A stretch of DNA of 64,000 nucleotides from Sinotaia quadrata (taxonomy: Eukaryota > Mollusca > Gastropoda > Architaenioglossa > Viviparidae): NCBI GenBank assembly GCA_028829895.1, contig CM054181.1, positions 70,105,259-70,169,258 of the forward strand, written 5' to 3'. Positions 24,029 through 37,187 of this stretch are shown here, one piece after another. The notes below the pieces were generated by a model, which was given only the letters and a program-made list of their open reading frames with translations, was not told where the DNA came from and searched no databases. The position numbers and the translations under genes are program-made. Position 1 is the stretch's first letter. Each line of letters opens with the position of its first letter.

Positions 24029-25457
24029 TGTGACGCCAATGCCACTTAGTTAATGATTATGATTATTATTAATTAATTAATCGTTCATAACTAATTGCTC
24101 TACTCTTTACTCTAGTTCTGCATTACTATTGTCTGTTCTGAGTATGAATTCTCAATGAAATAATGCAAATGGAGGACAGGAGCTTGTGACAGGCAATCAT
24201 TCAAACTAGCAAAGCTAATTTCACACTCCCAGGTCCAAATCACTATCACAGGTTTGGCTTTCCTCATCAAATCAATGATGGTTTGATTATGGCACTGAAC
24301 TTGGGAATGAATTTTCTATAGTAGCCGGCCAACCCCAAAAAGGATTTAACATTTGTTTTGGAGAGAGGGGTATCTCCATCTTTGAGTTTTTTCACTTTTG
24401 AGCACTGTCACAATAGCCTTTAGCAACAAAGACACAAGTGTATTGTCTGCCGTTATTACGTCAGTTCCACCTGTTTCTCTCGCTTATTGACAGCACTGTT
24501 CCACTACTTATTCTCTCAAGCTAACCTGGGCACTTCTTTTCGTTGCATCAACTCCTTCAAGCAGAACAATAATTGTAGCAATTTCCAGCAACTTCTCTGC
24601 ACCAGAAATTGAGTAATGTAGTTAGCATATCTTGCCGCCATACTTAAGTGTATTCTTACATTTACACACTGCTGTAGAGGCTCCCCAGGTCTACCATTGT
24701 CATAGAGGTTTATAACCAGTAAACCAGGAGGTTCAAATCATAAAGAAAGGATGCTTTACCCTGAAAAATATAATCAGCAGCAAAGCTACGTTCCAGTTTA
24801 TCACTTTATAACTCCATTCTTTCTTTCATTCCAGTCTCAACTTACAATTTCCTGTAACAATATTTATTAGCCCAGTACATGCATACAACATAATAAATAC
24901 AGCATTATAGTTTAATGAGTGGTTTCACTAGAACAATGTCAAGTGTTAGCATAGTACATATAAGCATCATAGTTCAAACATTTGTAGAAACAATAGTCTA
25001 CTCACATAATACATCTCTATGTATAACGCAAGTATAACATATCAATAGCAAAAATGCGCAAAATATTTCTCAGTTCTTTCTCTCTCAACCAGTCAGTTAA
25101 TTCACCATTAAGCTAACGGCCACCTTTCATGATGAACTTCTTGCCACTCCAAATTCAAAGTGATTAGACAATAGATTTCTCTACAGCAGGTAAACTTTTA
25201 GATCTCAGCCCATTGGCTGGTCTCATTCTCATAAATCATAACCATTGGATAATAAAAACTACTCACTCAGTTGGAATTACTGTGTATTACATCAGCAATT
25301 TCTAGCGTGTTCTCAACCTCAAGTGTTTACTCCAAATCAGACACTTACAAAATTACCATCATAAGGAGTGTTCAAGGTCAGGTTACTTTGACAATTTAAC
25401 AACTTATATATAACAATTAAGTTTAGAAACAGGGATAGGCAAATTTACTCCACCACA
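24029..25457 (-). mobile_element. Family A LTR-like element, copy A3, with Gypsy pol fragment
   Basis: Read on the minus strand it starts TGTGGTGGAGTAAATTTGCC at 25457 and ends GGCATTGGCGTCACA at 24029. Its first part aligns with A5 (41965 onward). Its later part holds reverse-transcriptase/RNase H sequence absent from the other copies. No matching target duplication is seen. Confidence 0.65.
24110..24350 (-). pseudogene. Ty3/Gypsy pol fragment (RT-RNase H junction)
   Basis: Minus-strand reading contains KSFLGLAGYYRKFIPKFSAI, then after a frame break DLMRKAKPVIVIWTWECEIS and LSQAPVLHL. This is the typical Gypsy pattern of FLG--GYYRKFIP-F, W---C---F--L, and APVL. Stops and shifts show it is an inactive relic. 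Nothing upstream (protease) or downstream (integrase) was recognised. Confidence 0.8.
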
Positions 25458-25689
25458 CAAGTAAGGAAAAGGTTAATAATAATTACAGCAATCAGTTTGG
25501 GTACATTAATTAAATCATAGCAAGAGTAAATGAACAGTGGTTTTTGGTGTCATTTTCTGTGAAGTTGTAAATTACAATATGAAATCAATAAAAAGATAAT
25601 AATAAATCTCTGCAATCAATCAGGTTGTAATCACTAACACAACAGTCGATGATGATTAATTCACTAAATTCACAATACAAACTCAGTGA

Positions 25690-26760
25690 GGATTATTTAA
25701 TTAAGTTATAAATAACCAGATAGGAATAATTAAATTTATTCAAATTAGCCAATAAGGATAAATTAATTCACAGTAGCCAGTGAAGATTAATTAATTAATT
25801 TCACAGTAATCAGTGAGGATTAATTAACTCATTCACTATAAGTAGTGAAGAGGAATTAGCTTAATTCACATCAGACAATAAGGTTAAATTAATTAAATTC
25901 ACAATAACCATTAAGGGGTGATTATGTACTTCACAATACCTAATAAACATATGAACTATGCACACAATAGTCAGTAGAGATAATTTAATTCACAATGGTC
26001 AATTTGGATAAATAAACTGAAATCACAAATGTCATTAAGAATAAATGAACTGAATTCACAAAAGTCATTAAGAAAAAAATGAACTGAATTCACAAAAGTC
26101 ATTAGGAATAAATAAACTGAATTCACAAATGTCATTAAGAATAAATGAACTGAATTCACAAAAGTCATTAAGAATAAATGAACTGAATTCACAAAAGTCA
26201 TTAGGAATAAATAAACTGAATTCACAAAAGTCATTAGGAATAAATAAACTCAATTCACAAAAGTCATTAAGAATAAATGAACGAAATTACAAAAATCATT
26301 AAAAATAACATGAGGACATCTAGCGGGTAGTCATTCTGATAATCAAACTCAAACATAATCAGCTTTTGTTGGAGATGAGTTTTTTTTAAAATCATTAAAA
26401 ATAAATGAACTGAATTTACAAAAATCATTAAGAATAAATAAACTAAATTCACAAAAGTCATTAAGAATAAATGACTTAAATTTACATAAGTCATTAAGAA
26501 TAAATTACCTTAATTCATAAAAGTCATTAAAAATAAATGAAGTAAATTCACAAGAGACATTAAGAATAAATTAATTAAATTCATATTAGCCAGTAAATAT
26601 GATTTTAATTAAGGTGACAATAGTCAGTGTTGTATCTTTAACTAAATTCACAATTATCAGTGACGTGAATTAAAATCACGATATTAAATATTGTTTCATT
26701 TACTAAGTTCACAACTATCAGTGATGTGAATTAACTAAATCACAAAAAGCAGTACATTCA
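25690..26760. repeat. Minisatellite zone, 33-bp core
   Basis: The centre (about 25990-26290) has near-identical 33-bp units GTCATTAAGAATAAATGAAC plus TGAATTCACAAAA. The flanks are diverged units with ATTCACAATAGTCAGTGAGG. The period is a multiple of three, giving an artefactual MTFVNSVYLFL repeat frame on the minus strand. Confidence 0.9.
26311..26385. repeat. Dispersed direct repeat, left copy
   Basis: The sequence GACATCTAGCGGGTAGTCAT ... AATCAGCTTTTGTTGGAGAT occurs here inside the 33-bp minisatellite zone and again at about 27441-27507. Confidence 0.85.
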
Positions 26761-26769
26761 AATAGTCAC

Positions 26770-28050
26770 AAATACAAAACGTATATTCTCTCTCTATTTC
26801 TTTTTTTTCTTTCATATTTTTTTTCTTTTAATATGGCTAATAAAAACAAATTTTAAATGTGTTCTTTATTCATTAAAACGTTTATCTTGGAATAATTGTT
26901 TTAAAATAAAATATAACAAAGTGGACAAATTAAAAAATATTTACGAAATTCTGTTAAAGTATTCAGTAAACCTCGTTTCATTAATTTTGTTTTACACGTT
27001 GGCTTAGATTAATATGGTTTAGAAAATCCTGTTGAAACCGAAAAATAATTATAAATGAGATGCTGTTGTTGGCATTATTATGCTCTTCAGACAAAACCCA
27101 GTCAAGAAGTAATAACTAGCCTTTCCTAATGGGCTCGCCACAAGATAACGACAATGTTGTCTGGATAAATCTCAAGATCGAATCAACTAAGGGAGATGAT
27201 TCAACAAACGAAATAAGATCACTACTGTCTGTCTCTGAGAAAAGTGCAAGTGATATTCAATGTCACTGAGAGTAAGGTTCACCTTCTTTGCTGAGCGTGT
27301 ATTAGTCTTAAAGAAACTATTGATATATGGAAGAGTTCATACATGTAAAGGGCATATGGGTTACCTAGAATTTCTTCAAAGCCAGTCCTCGTTGTCAACT
27401 AGACTTGCCAGAAAGCGACTCGAGTGTCACTAACATGATGACATCTAGCGGGTAGTCATTCTGATAATCAAAAACTTTAATCAGCTTTTGTTGGAGATGA
27501 GTTTTTAAAACTATTTTTTTTAGATCAACATCACTGAAAAAACATCTGTGTCAAAGTTTCAGTAGTTAATATAGCTAACACTTTTTTTCGTTAAAATTAC
27601 TAGCAATAGTTGTATATGCCAACATGCTTTTAAATAACATTTATTTTTTGTGGTTCACATATAAACTGCAAAAGTGTAAAGATGAGTCCGTACATTGAAA
27701 TTATTTCATTAATTTCCATCGTTTAATCCAGTTTTATACGCGGTGATTTTTTTCTTTTTAAAAAAATTAACCCTCAATATGAACATAAAACAGAAAGATT
27801 GTTGAGGTAAACAGAAGGGTTCTCGCGGTAAATAGGTATACGGCGCAAGAACTATCACTGGCAATAAACAAGGTTTGCTGAAGTGGACTGTAATAATATT
27901 GATTTATTCACATAGAAGTATTATGTGGCAACATATTACACTTGGGTAATACAAAGCAATATGTTGCATAGTGAACTTAATTATAGACGACAACAAATCT
28001 TAGAGACAAAGGAAATTTGTCTGTTTCCTTGAAGAAATGATTACTGAATA
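26770..28050. other. Intergenic, no gene seen
   Basis: AT-rich, apart from the 67-base direct repeat. No coding domain or structural RNA was recognised. Confidence 0.5.
27441..27507. repeat. Dispersed direct repeat, right copy
   Basis: Near-identical to 26311-26385 apart from a small indel in the middle. It may be the source or a sister of the copy embedded in the minisatellite. Confidence 0.85.
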
Positions 28051-28054
28051 CTGT

Positions 28055-28420
28055 GACATACCCTATTGCACTCAAATACCAGGTAGCTTGTGCTGAATAC
28101 AGTGACATACCTTTGTTCTCAAATATAGGGTGGATCAGTGTTGAGTGTGGTGACATACTACTGCACTCACATACCGGGTGACTGAGTGCTAAGTACCAGT
28201 GACATACTACTGCACTCACATACCGGGTGACTGAGTGCTAAGTACCAGTGACATACTACTGCACTCACATACCGGGTGACTGAGTGCTAAGTACCAGTGA
28301 CATACTACTGCACTCACATACCGGGTGACTGAGTGCTAAGTTCAGTGACATACCTTTGCACTCAAATACCAGTGACTGTGTTGATTAGAGTGACATACCA
28401 TTGCACACAAGTACTAGGTG
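28055..28420. repeat. 49-bp tandem repeat, about 7 units
   Basis: Units read GTGACATACTACTGCACTCA, CATACCGGGTGACTGAGTGC and TAAGTACCA. The central units are nearly identical and the outer ones diverged. Confidence 0.94.
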
Positions 28421-28424
28421 GCTG

Positions 28425-29480
28425 AGTGCTGGGAAGACTCTTCAGTATTTCTTTGTTCTTTGGAGTGAAATTATTTCCTTGCTTGAGAATGATCTTTAAC
28501 CCGACTTATGTAAACTTGATCCACTGTTACTAACAGCAACAAGAAAACAAACGAAAGCCTGTTAATTTCTGGAAGATAGTTTTTGAAGTGCATTTCCCCA
28601 AGTTAAGAGACTTTGCACTAAAAATATACTCAGTGTTCGACAGAGGTCAGCTACAAGAAATACTGCACCCTCAGATTTCCCATTAGGAGGTAAACATTTT
28701 TATTTTTAATTTTTCTTCTTATTTTTTTTTTTTTTTTTTACTTTTTGTAAAACCATTTTTCATTGAGCGTTTTAAAGACCACTTTTAAAAAAAATGTGAG
28801 TGCAATGGCAAACTTAATGGATAAAATTATCATTTATTGCCCACGAACTTTACATTTTTAGTTCAAATATCCCAGGGATTGAAAAAGTTGGACAAGCAAC
28901 ACATTTGTAGTCATCAGGGCGATGAAAATAGGTCAACGTTTCTAGCTGTATTGTCTCACACACACACACACACACACACACACGAATCATGTACAATTGT
29001 ACATCACTCTAGTGACGTCAAGATTTGGTAAACGAATTCTGAGAGGCTGACTTTATGCAACGCACTCACAAAGTAGGATCTGGCGTAATTGCTGAGTACA
29101 ATAAACAACAAATAAAACTCCACAAAAGTGGCTAGCAGTTTTAGATTTTTATAGGAATTATATTAGCTTTAAATATGCCAAACATTTATCTTTAAATTAA
29201 GATTTTTCAAACGTACAAATGGCAACAAGACTGAATTGTTTAATTTTATATTTTAATTTTTAAGCAGTATAATTGAGGTGAAATAGGTTTCGTAAAGTAT
29301 AACTAAGAAAATTATGCTTATGTGATGCTGGTAAAGGCATACATCCTAAAATATAATTCAAATATTTATATTCTGCAATATATGAGACAGCTAAATTTGC
29401 CAACCAAAGTCTAACCAAGGGAAGACAATCTTGCATGGTCTGCTCTTACCGGGCACTTAAAATGATAAAATCTTTTCTGA
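28425..29480. other. Intergenic, no gene seen
   Basis: Contains a T run near 28725 and a (CA)n at about 28957-28983. No supported gene. Confidence 0.5.
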
Positions 29481-29489
29481 GGAAGCCTG

Positions 29490-29808
29490 GCGCTCTGTCA
29501 CTTGACTTAAAGCATACTGTTAAAGTTCTTCCTTAATGCCCTGACATAACACCAACGTAAAGGCGATCTGTCACTTGACTTAAAGCATACTGTTAAAGTT
29601 CTTCCTTAATGTCCTATCATACTGACATAACACCAACGTAAAGGCGATCTGTCACTTGACTTAAAGCATACTGTTAAAGTTCTTCCTTAATGTCCTATCA
29701 TACTGACATAACACCAACGTAAAGGCGATCTGTCACTTGACTTAAAGCATACTGTTAAAGTTCTTCCTTAATGTCCTATCATGCTGACATAACACCAACG
29801 TTAAATGC
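29490..29808. repeat. 81-bp tandem repeat, about 4 units
   Basis: Units start GCGATCTGTCACTTGACTTA and include GTTAAAGTTCTTCCTTAATG. The first unit is shorter. It lies about 300 bases beyond the 3' end of TLR copy 2. Confidence 0.94.
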
Positions 29809-30094
29809 GATTTAAAATCGCCAGTATGTTTTCGGCTCAAAGCTGGGTTTCCAGTCGGCGGCGATGGGTAAGGGGGAGGAGGAGAGTGAAGACTTGAAAA
29901 AGAGGTTAGCACCCTGCCTCCACGGTAATACCTGCCCCTGGCTGCGTCTGTCTGCCGAGATTATAACCACAGTTGTTTCCGTCTTCTAGCGGAAATGAAA
30001 ACATCTGTCGTGATATCCGATGTCGTGATGTCCGGAAAACATCTCCGACGATCGGCTCTGCGTGAATAGGCACAGTGACAAAGATGACCTTGAC

Positions 30095-30368
30095 CTAGTT
30101 CAACATGAATGTGTCATCGCTGGTAGTGGTGCACGTCGTAGAAGTGCTGTCGACTGAAATTGTCCGCATGGTTTCCACAAATATTTCACCTGGTAACACC
30201 TTCCCGATGGGCTCCACTGTCCACACATTTTCGTTTATCTCTACGTCTCCATTTTTTGTATTCAGGTTGTCATCGATTGCATCGATGTTGACGAAGGAAT
30301 CTTCAGCGGATATTTTTGTCGTTGTCTTCTGGGGCTTGTCGTTGTCCACGTGAAGTGAATACACGAGT
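30095..30368 (-). CDS. TLR copy 2, exon 5 (end of TIR and long cytoplasmic tail)
   Basis: The acceptor is CTTACAG|A. AG+A completes Arg, then LVYSLHVDNDKPQKT closes the TIR fold. The tail is acidic and Ser/Thr-rich (AEDSFVNIDAIDDN, then SVDSTSTTCTTTSDD) and ends FMLN with a TAG stop at 30095-30097. No known motif was recognised in the tail. Confidence 0.85.
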
Positions 30369-32399
30369 CTGTAAGTATAATGTGAAATTGGTGTGAATGA
30401 GTAATATCAGAGAATTATTTTGAATTTAAACTTTGGATAGATTTAAGTAAAATCAAGTGCACCAATCTGAAAATGAAATGTGGAAAAAAATAGTGCCATA
30501 CAAAAATAAAATATAGGTTTCGTGAATCTAGAACTGAATAACATAAGTAAACACCAATAATCTGGACTATAAACACAAATAAAAATGAAAATGTCTACAA
30601 ATCACGAATACTCGAGTCTGTATACACAAATACTCCAGTCTAAATACACAAATACTCCAGTCTATATACACGAATACTCGAGTCTGAATACACAAATACT
30701 CCAGTCTAAATACACAAATTCCCCAGTCTAAATACACCAATACTCGAGTATGTATACACAAATACTCGAGTCTATATTCACAAACATTCGAGTCTAAATG
30801 CACGAATACTCGAGTCTGTATACGCAAATAATCGAGCGTGTGATCACGCACACTCGAATCCGTATACACAAATACTCGCGTCTGTATTCACGAATACCAG
30901 AGTCTGTAAATGGAGGGGGGGAGGGGGAATTAATAACGGATTAACAATGAGTAATATTGATCCTAAAATGGATAAACTGAAGTAAACTAAAAACTAAACG
31001 AATCTGTAGATTAAAAAAATGTGAAAATTAAGATTCAATAAAATTCCGTTAAAAATCCAAAAACAAGTACTTGCCAATATTTTTTGTTTAAAGTTTAAGA
31101 AATTACTAAGACTACAGCACTGCGGACACGTGCTAATGAAAAATTAATTTTTAAATAATGTAAATGAAATAGTGACTTATGACGAACTAAAACATCTCCT
31201 GGGCATGAAAGAAACATTAAAATATTAAACTGTTTTTTTTTAAGTTTAATGAAATAAAAATCTGCGAAGGGTACATCTGTGGAGCAAGGAGCACGAAACA
31301 GTCATACAGTGCGTAAATGGAACGTGACATTACCCCGTTACATCATCAATCGTCCTGCAACATTCAGGAATTGTTTTCACACCAAATATATATTTACAAC
31401 TTTTAAAAAAACATTTTAAGAGAAGCGTTCTTGTTTGTGTCTGCCTCCTTTTCAATTTTACACATCATGATGATGATGATGATGATGATCATGATGATGA
31501 CGACGATGAAGAGGAGTTCAATAGCATTTCTTATCCTAGGACCTCTCAATGCTTCAAATTCACAACTAAGGCACAAAATCGACATTCCCCAGCTAAAGAC
31601 AATGCGTGTGGACAACTCTACAGATGTGTGGGGTGGGTGGGTTTAAAACCCATAACTCAAGCACCTCCTGCACCTGAGTCATGCCTCTAGATTGTTTGAT
31701 CACCCAGTTCCCTGAGTATTTATCTCCTTCAAAGCTATCGCAGGTTAAAAGTGATCTGAAGGTGTTCACTCAACAGAAACTGTTTCCATTTTGAAAATAA
31801 CAATCGAAAGTTGGTATTTTAGGCTCAACAAAAACTGTTTCCATTTTGAGGATAACGATCGGAAGTTGATATTTTACGCTCAACAAAAACTTTTTCCATT
31901 TTGAAGATAACAATATTTCGGTCAGTGAACTTTGCTAACACAACACACTTACTAATGCTTATTTTTAGACATCCCTCCACGACTATTAACATTGTTTTTG
32001 GGCCTAATGCCCATTTTTTGACATCCATTCACTATGTTCCACGACTATTAACAATGTTTCCTGGCCTAATGCTCATTTCTCGTAATTATGCAGTATGTTC
32101 CATGACAAATTGGTCATATTAAAGCACTTAAAGGGACTTCTGTCAGCAATTACTTATTTTTAAACAGTGTTGTCATTGTTAAAAACCATCGTGAAATCTT
32201 TGAGAACGTATATTTGAACTTTTGTCTTTTGTGAATTTCTTATTTAAAAGACATTTTAATTGGCGTCTGAATCCAGTTGTGTCGATTATTTTCTATACTG
32301 TTATTTGTGGGCTTGATTCTTTACTAAGTTAAACAGCAATAGGTTGTCAGTGAATGTATATTAAATGAATTTGTGCGTACATGAAGACAAACATGTAAA

Positions 32400-32451
<52 letters not shown>

Positions 32452-32871
32452 TACAAGAAATCAAACTGACACACACTTAAATAGTTCTGGTAGTGAACTT
32501 ACCTGTCCCAAAAAAGCGTGTCGCTGACCTCCAGGTAGGTGAAGGTTTTACAGCAGCGGCGCAGCACGGGGGCCATGTCGGATTGTGGGACTGTTTCCAA
32601 GACGACAAGCAAAAGATGACGCCTTCGTTCTTCCATACTTTGTCGGAATGCCTGTTGAAGTTCCTCCATCGCCCACGAGCTCCTGAATGCAGCAGGGAAA
32701 AGAATGTACGAAAAAAAGGCATTTGGATAAATTGACCAGAACTGTCCAGTCTAGTTATTCACTTAAGTAATGCGCTGTTTGCTATGCAAAACCTTCGTTA
32801 GCGGTGTAATTGGGCCATTTGATTACTTGCTAAATAAGGTGTTTTTTGTATGTGTATGGCAATTGTTAAGT

Positions 32872-32968
<97 letters not shown>

Positions 32969-35900
32969 ATTGGGCCATCTGATTACTTGCTAAATAAAGT
33001 GTTCTTTGTATATGTATGTGTGGCGGAGTTAATTTGCCTATCCCTATTTCTAAACTTAATTGTTATATAAATTGTTAAATTGTCAAAGTTACCCTATCTT
33101 CGGCACTCCTTATGATGGTATATTTTGTAAGTGTCTCAATTGGAGTAAACAACTTGGGTTGAGAATAAGCTAGAAAACTGCTGATGCAATCCAAACCAGT
33201 TTTAACTGGATGAGTATTTTTTCTGACTAATAAAAGTCTCACACTTGCTCATAACAAATGGAGATAGACTGAAAGTTTCTTTGTTGAAGAAGTACTCTAT
33301 TCTGATTACTTTGAATTTGAACATAACTCGCATCCGGTCATAAAGGCGATCATTAGCATATGGTAAGTTAACTCACTGATAAAGAAAGAATGGACTTAGA
33401 ATATTTCATACATGTTTTCTATTGATCTACAATATGAATTAGAGAATGCTTATGTAATTGAACTATTATTTCTATGTTCATTAATTTGATTACCTTGTAC
33501 ATTATACTTGTGAATTTTGATCGATGCTATATTTCTTATGCTGTGTGTGTGTATCGGGCTAACGAAATTATTGTAGGATTTTGTAAGTTGAGAATGTTTG
33601 TAAGAGAGAAAGGAGTTGAAATCTTCCTGAAATTTAGGGCTGCATTAATTTGACTTCTGCAGAAAAAGCATGCCTTTTTATCCTTTTGCTTCAAACATCA
33701 GTGACTACAGTACATGCTTGGTCATGTTGATGTGTAAATCCAGCGTTGTTGTCAACTTATCAGTAAAACATGTTGCTGTAAGTTGATTCCTGTGAATTCC
33801 GTTTAAGAGCGAACACAGCGGAAATGGTGGCTTGAGTTTGGCCTTGAAAATTCACGAAGATTATTTTGAATGTTCCTCATGGTTTATTGAGTACTACATG
33901 TGAAAAGTCGAGACGCCCCTCCTGATGTGCTTGAAATTCGGGATAATTCGCTACAGTGTGCTTTGTGAGCTCATCGAAGATTCTGGAACAGTTGTATAAC
34001 GTGCTTAGAAGGGACACATGAGGCCGTCGCCCGAATAAGAAAGACATTGACTTGTTGCAAACCACGTGATTGTGAACACACGTCAGCGATAGCCACCATC
34101 TTTGAAAAAATTATGTGCATTTGACTTTTATTATTTCTCTGAAACTCTACTCTCATTTCCATGATGATATCTATGAACTTGATTATATATTTATGTTAAT
34201 TTAGTTTTTTGTCTATTTTAGGATAGAATTGTCCAGCGTTAATCTTTGTAAAAGACCTTGTGTGTGTTGTCTGGGGACCAATGAAAAGACCTGGTGTGTG
34301 TTGTCTGGAGACAAGAGAATGACTCTCCTTCACCTGTCATGGCATGTTTAAGAGAGGGAAAAATCTTTCGTAGGTGCGAATTCCATTGGCCCAGTTTTGA
34401 CAGTTTAGTGTCCCACCCCCCACCACCCCCCTTCTCCCGGAGCGAAAGCTGTAAGCGCCCCCACAAATTATTAGTAGGGCTAGTAACGATTAAATATTTT
34501 TTAATTTTTACTTTTTGAAAAATAACAATTAATTAATAGTTCATTTTAGTTAAGTTAGAAATTTCCATTTTGTTTTCAAACACTGTAAATAAATAAAACT
34601 TAATTAAAGATACGTTCAGACTTTCAGACGGCAATGATTAAAAAAGTTATTCATCATCTCCTTTCATCCAGTCCAGACACACGAGCATGTTCATATTATA
34701 TGGTTCACGTGAACCATGTGTTTTGTTTACAATGTAACCGGCTGAACTGAACATTAAGGCACTGAAGTTGCTGGTATACAAAGAACAGTCTTTGCCAGCG
34801 ATGCCAATCTAGGAAACCGGTGTTCATTCATCTTTCACCACAGCAGTGGATCTTTGCATGGATGTTGCTGCTGATGTATATATATATATATATATGTTGC
34901 TGTTGCTGTTGATAATTGAGAACAATCTTCCCTCTAAGGTGTGCGACAGCGCAGCTCATTAGAAAATGCCGCGCAGCAGTTTCAAAATTCCGCGCACAAG
35001 TTTTTGTAGCAGGCTCAAACAACCGACAGTTCCGCGCACACAATAAAAAATATTAGAGGGAACGCTGATTGAGAACTCACTGGCCGCTCACTTCAGCGGA
35101 AATATTGACCGACTTGACCTTGGTGTGCTGCAGATGATGCCGACGACGTCTCGCTGGACGATGCTTTTGTCCAGAACTTTTTTTATGCTAACGTGTTGCA
35201 AGTGGTAAATTAGCGAAGTGTTCGATCCAATGGACTTAAGACAATGCACACAGCAGACGTTTTCCGCAGTTGAAACAGTAACATCAGAACTTAATTTAAA
35301 ACCATAATGTTCACTTAAACGGCCTGAAATGGCATTACATTTCAGTGCAATCGCTTGCAGTTCCCGCCGTCGCCATCTTGGGTTTATTTTTTTATTGCAA
35401 CAAAACTTTTTATGACGTTAAGTCTATAAGTAAATAACGTTTTATATGATTATATACGACTTGATTCAGTTCATTACTTAATGACTAGACTCAAGGCATT
35501 ATTTAATGACTAGATTTAGGACAAGATTCATCGCGTTTCCTCTTGACTAGATTCAGTACATTACTTATTTACTAGAATCGGTATATTACTTAAATACTTG
35601 ATCGGTACATTAGCTAATGACTAGATTCAGTTAGTGATTTCATCCAGTGCATTACTTAATGACTAAATGCAGTGCATTACTGACTGACCGGATTAAATGC
35701 ATTACTTAATGACTAAATGCAGTGCATTACTGACTGACTGGATTAAATGTATTACTTAATGACTAGATTCATGAAATTAATTAAGAACTAGATTCAGAGC
35801 AATAATTAAAGGATATATTCAGTGCAATATTAAAGACTAAATTAAGTGGATATTATTTAAGGCAAGATTCAGTGCATTATTTAAATACTATTTCATTGCA

Positions 35901-37155
35901 CCGTTTAAAGGCTAGATTCAGAAAATTATTGTAACTATTTCAGTCATTGTTTCAAGGCTAAACTCAGTGTATGTAAAGAACCTCAAAGCCTAGATTCTTA
36001 ATATTTACTTAGAAGATTAGATTCAGTGCATCAAGTCAGATAGGGTTGTCGCAAAAGAAATCAAACAGAAAAATAATTAAATTAATTGAGTATATTTGAA
36101 GAGATATTTTGCAGATTTCTGCAGATTTGTAGAATCACTTAGTTTTGCATTCATTATCTATCTAAACATCATCCCAAACTCAACTATGCACTAAATTTCT
36201 TCTCGTATCGTTCGGGAAATGTTGGAACATCAAACAATATTTATATTGTAGTTGTACACAAACGTGTTCTCATAATACCTATGTAAGATACAGAATTTAA
36301 CCAAAGATTAATTACGGTCTAAAGAAACAGAAACCGGGGTGAGGTGATTGAACTCACTGGACAAAACTCGGCGTTAAAACGATGATGGTATGTCTGCTAG
36401 CGGCAATGCAATCGATGATGTTGTCGATAATTGGTTTTCCGACGACAAAGTCCCTCTGGTGAATGCACAGTTTGATTGGACGGCCATGCGTGGGTGACGT
36501 CATCTGCTCGAGGCGCGGGCACAACGTCTGCGTCACCCATTCACAATCCTGATGTGCATAGGACACAAAGGCATCATACTTCTTTTCTGTACAAAGGTCA
36601 GAGGTCATCAATGGACGTCCGCACGGCAACATCACGTGTGCTCTTGTGAAGACGAGAATTCGCACCTGGTTAGAAAATTAAATGTTAACATTAATTAATT
36701 TAATGAAAAATTCAGTGTATAAATATACCAAAGAACACAAAATTTTATTTGTAAAGCCATACCTCCCCCACCCCCTACAAAAATTAAATAAAAAAATTAA
36801 CGAATAAATAAATGTAAACATACGTGGGTGTGGGTGTGGGTGTGTAAAGTAAGAGAAAAAAAACACGCACAAATGTAAGGCACATATCTGTATACTTTTA
36901 AATTAAGAGAAAATCAGTCAAATATGCACTTATGATTAGGACACCAAAAGTTATTCTTATCAGACACTAACAGTCAAATGTAGTCGAAGACACACGAAAT
37001 ATACATGCCTCGTTTATCAATTACAAGTAATATATTTTTAATAATAAAATACGATCTAAGGTTCACGCCTTACCAACATAACAATAACACACACACACAC
37101 ACATACATGAATGCATATACATGCAAAACCACCAACGAAGACATTCACACCACAC

Positions 37156-37187
<32 letters not shown>

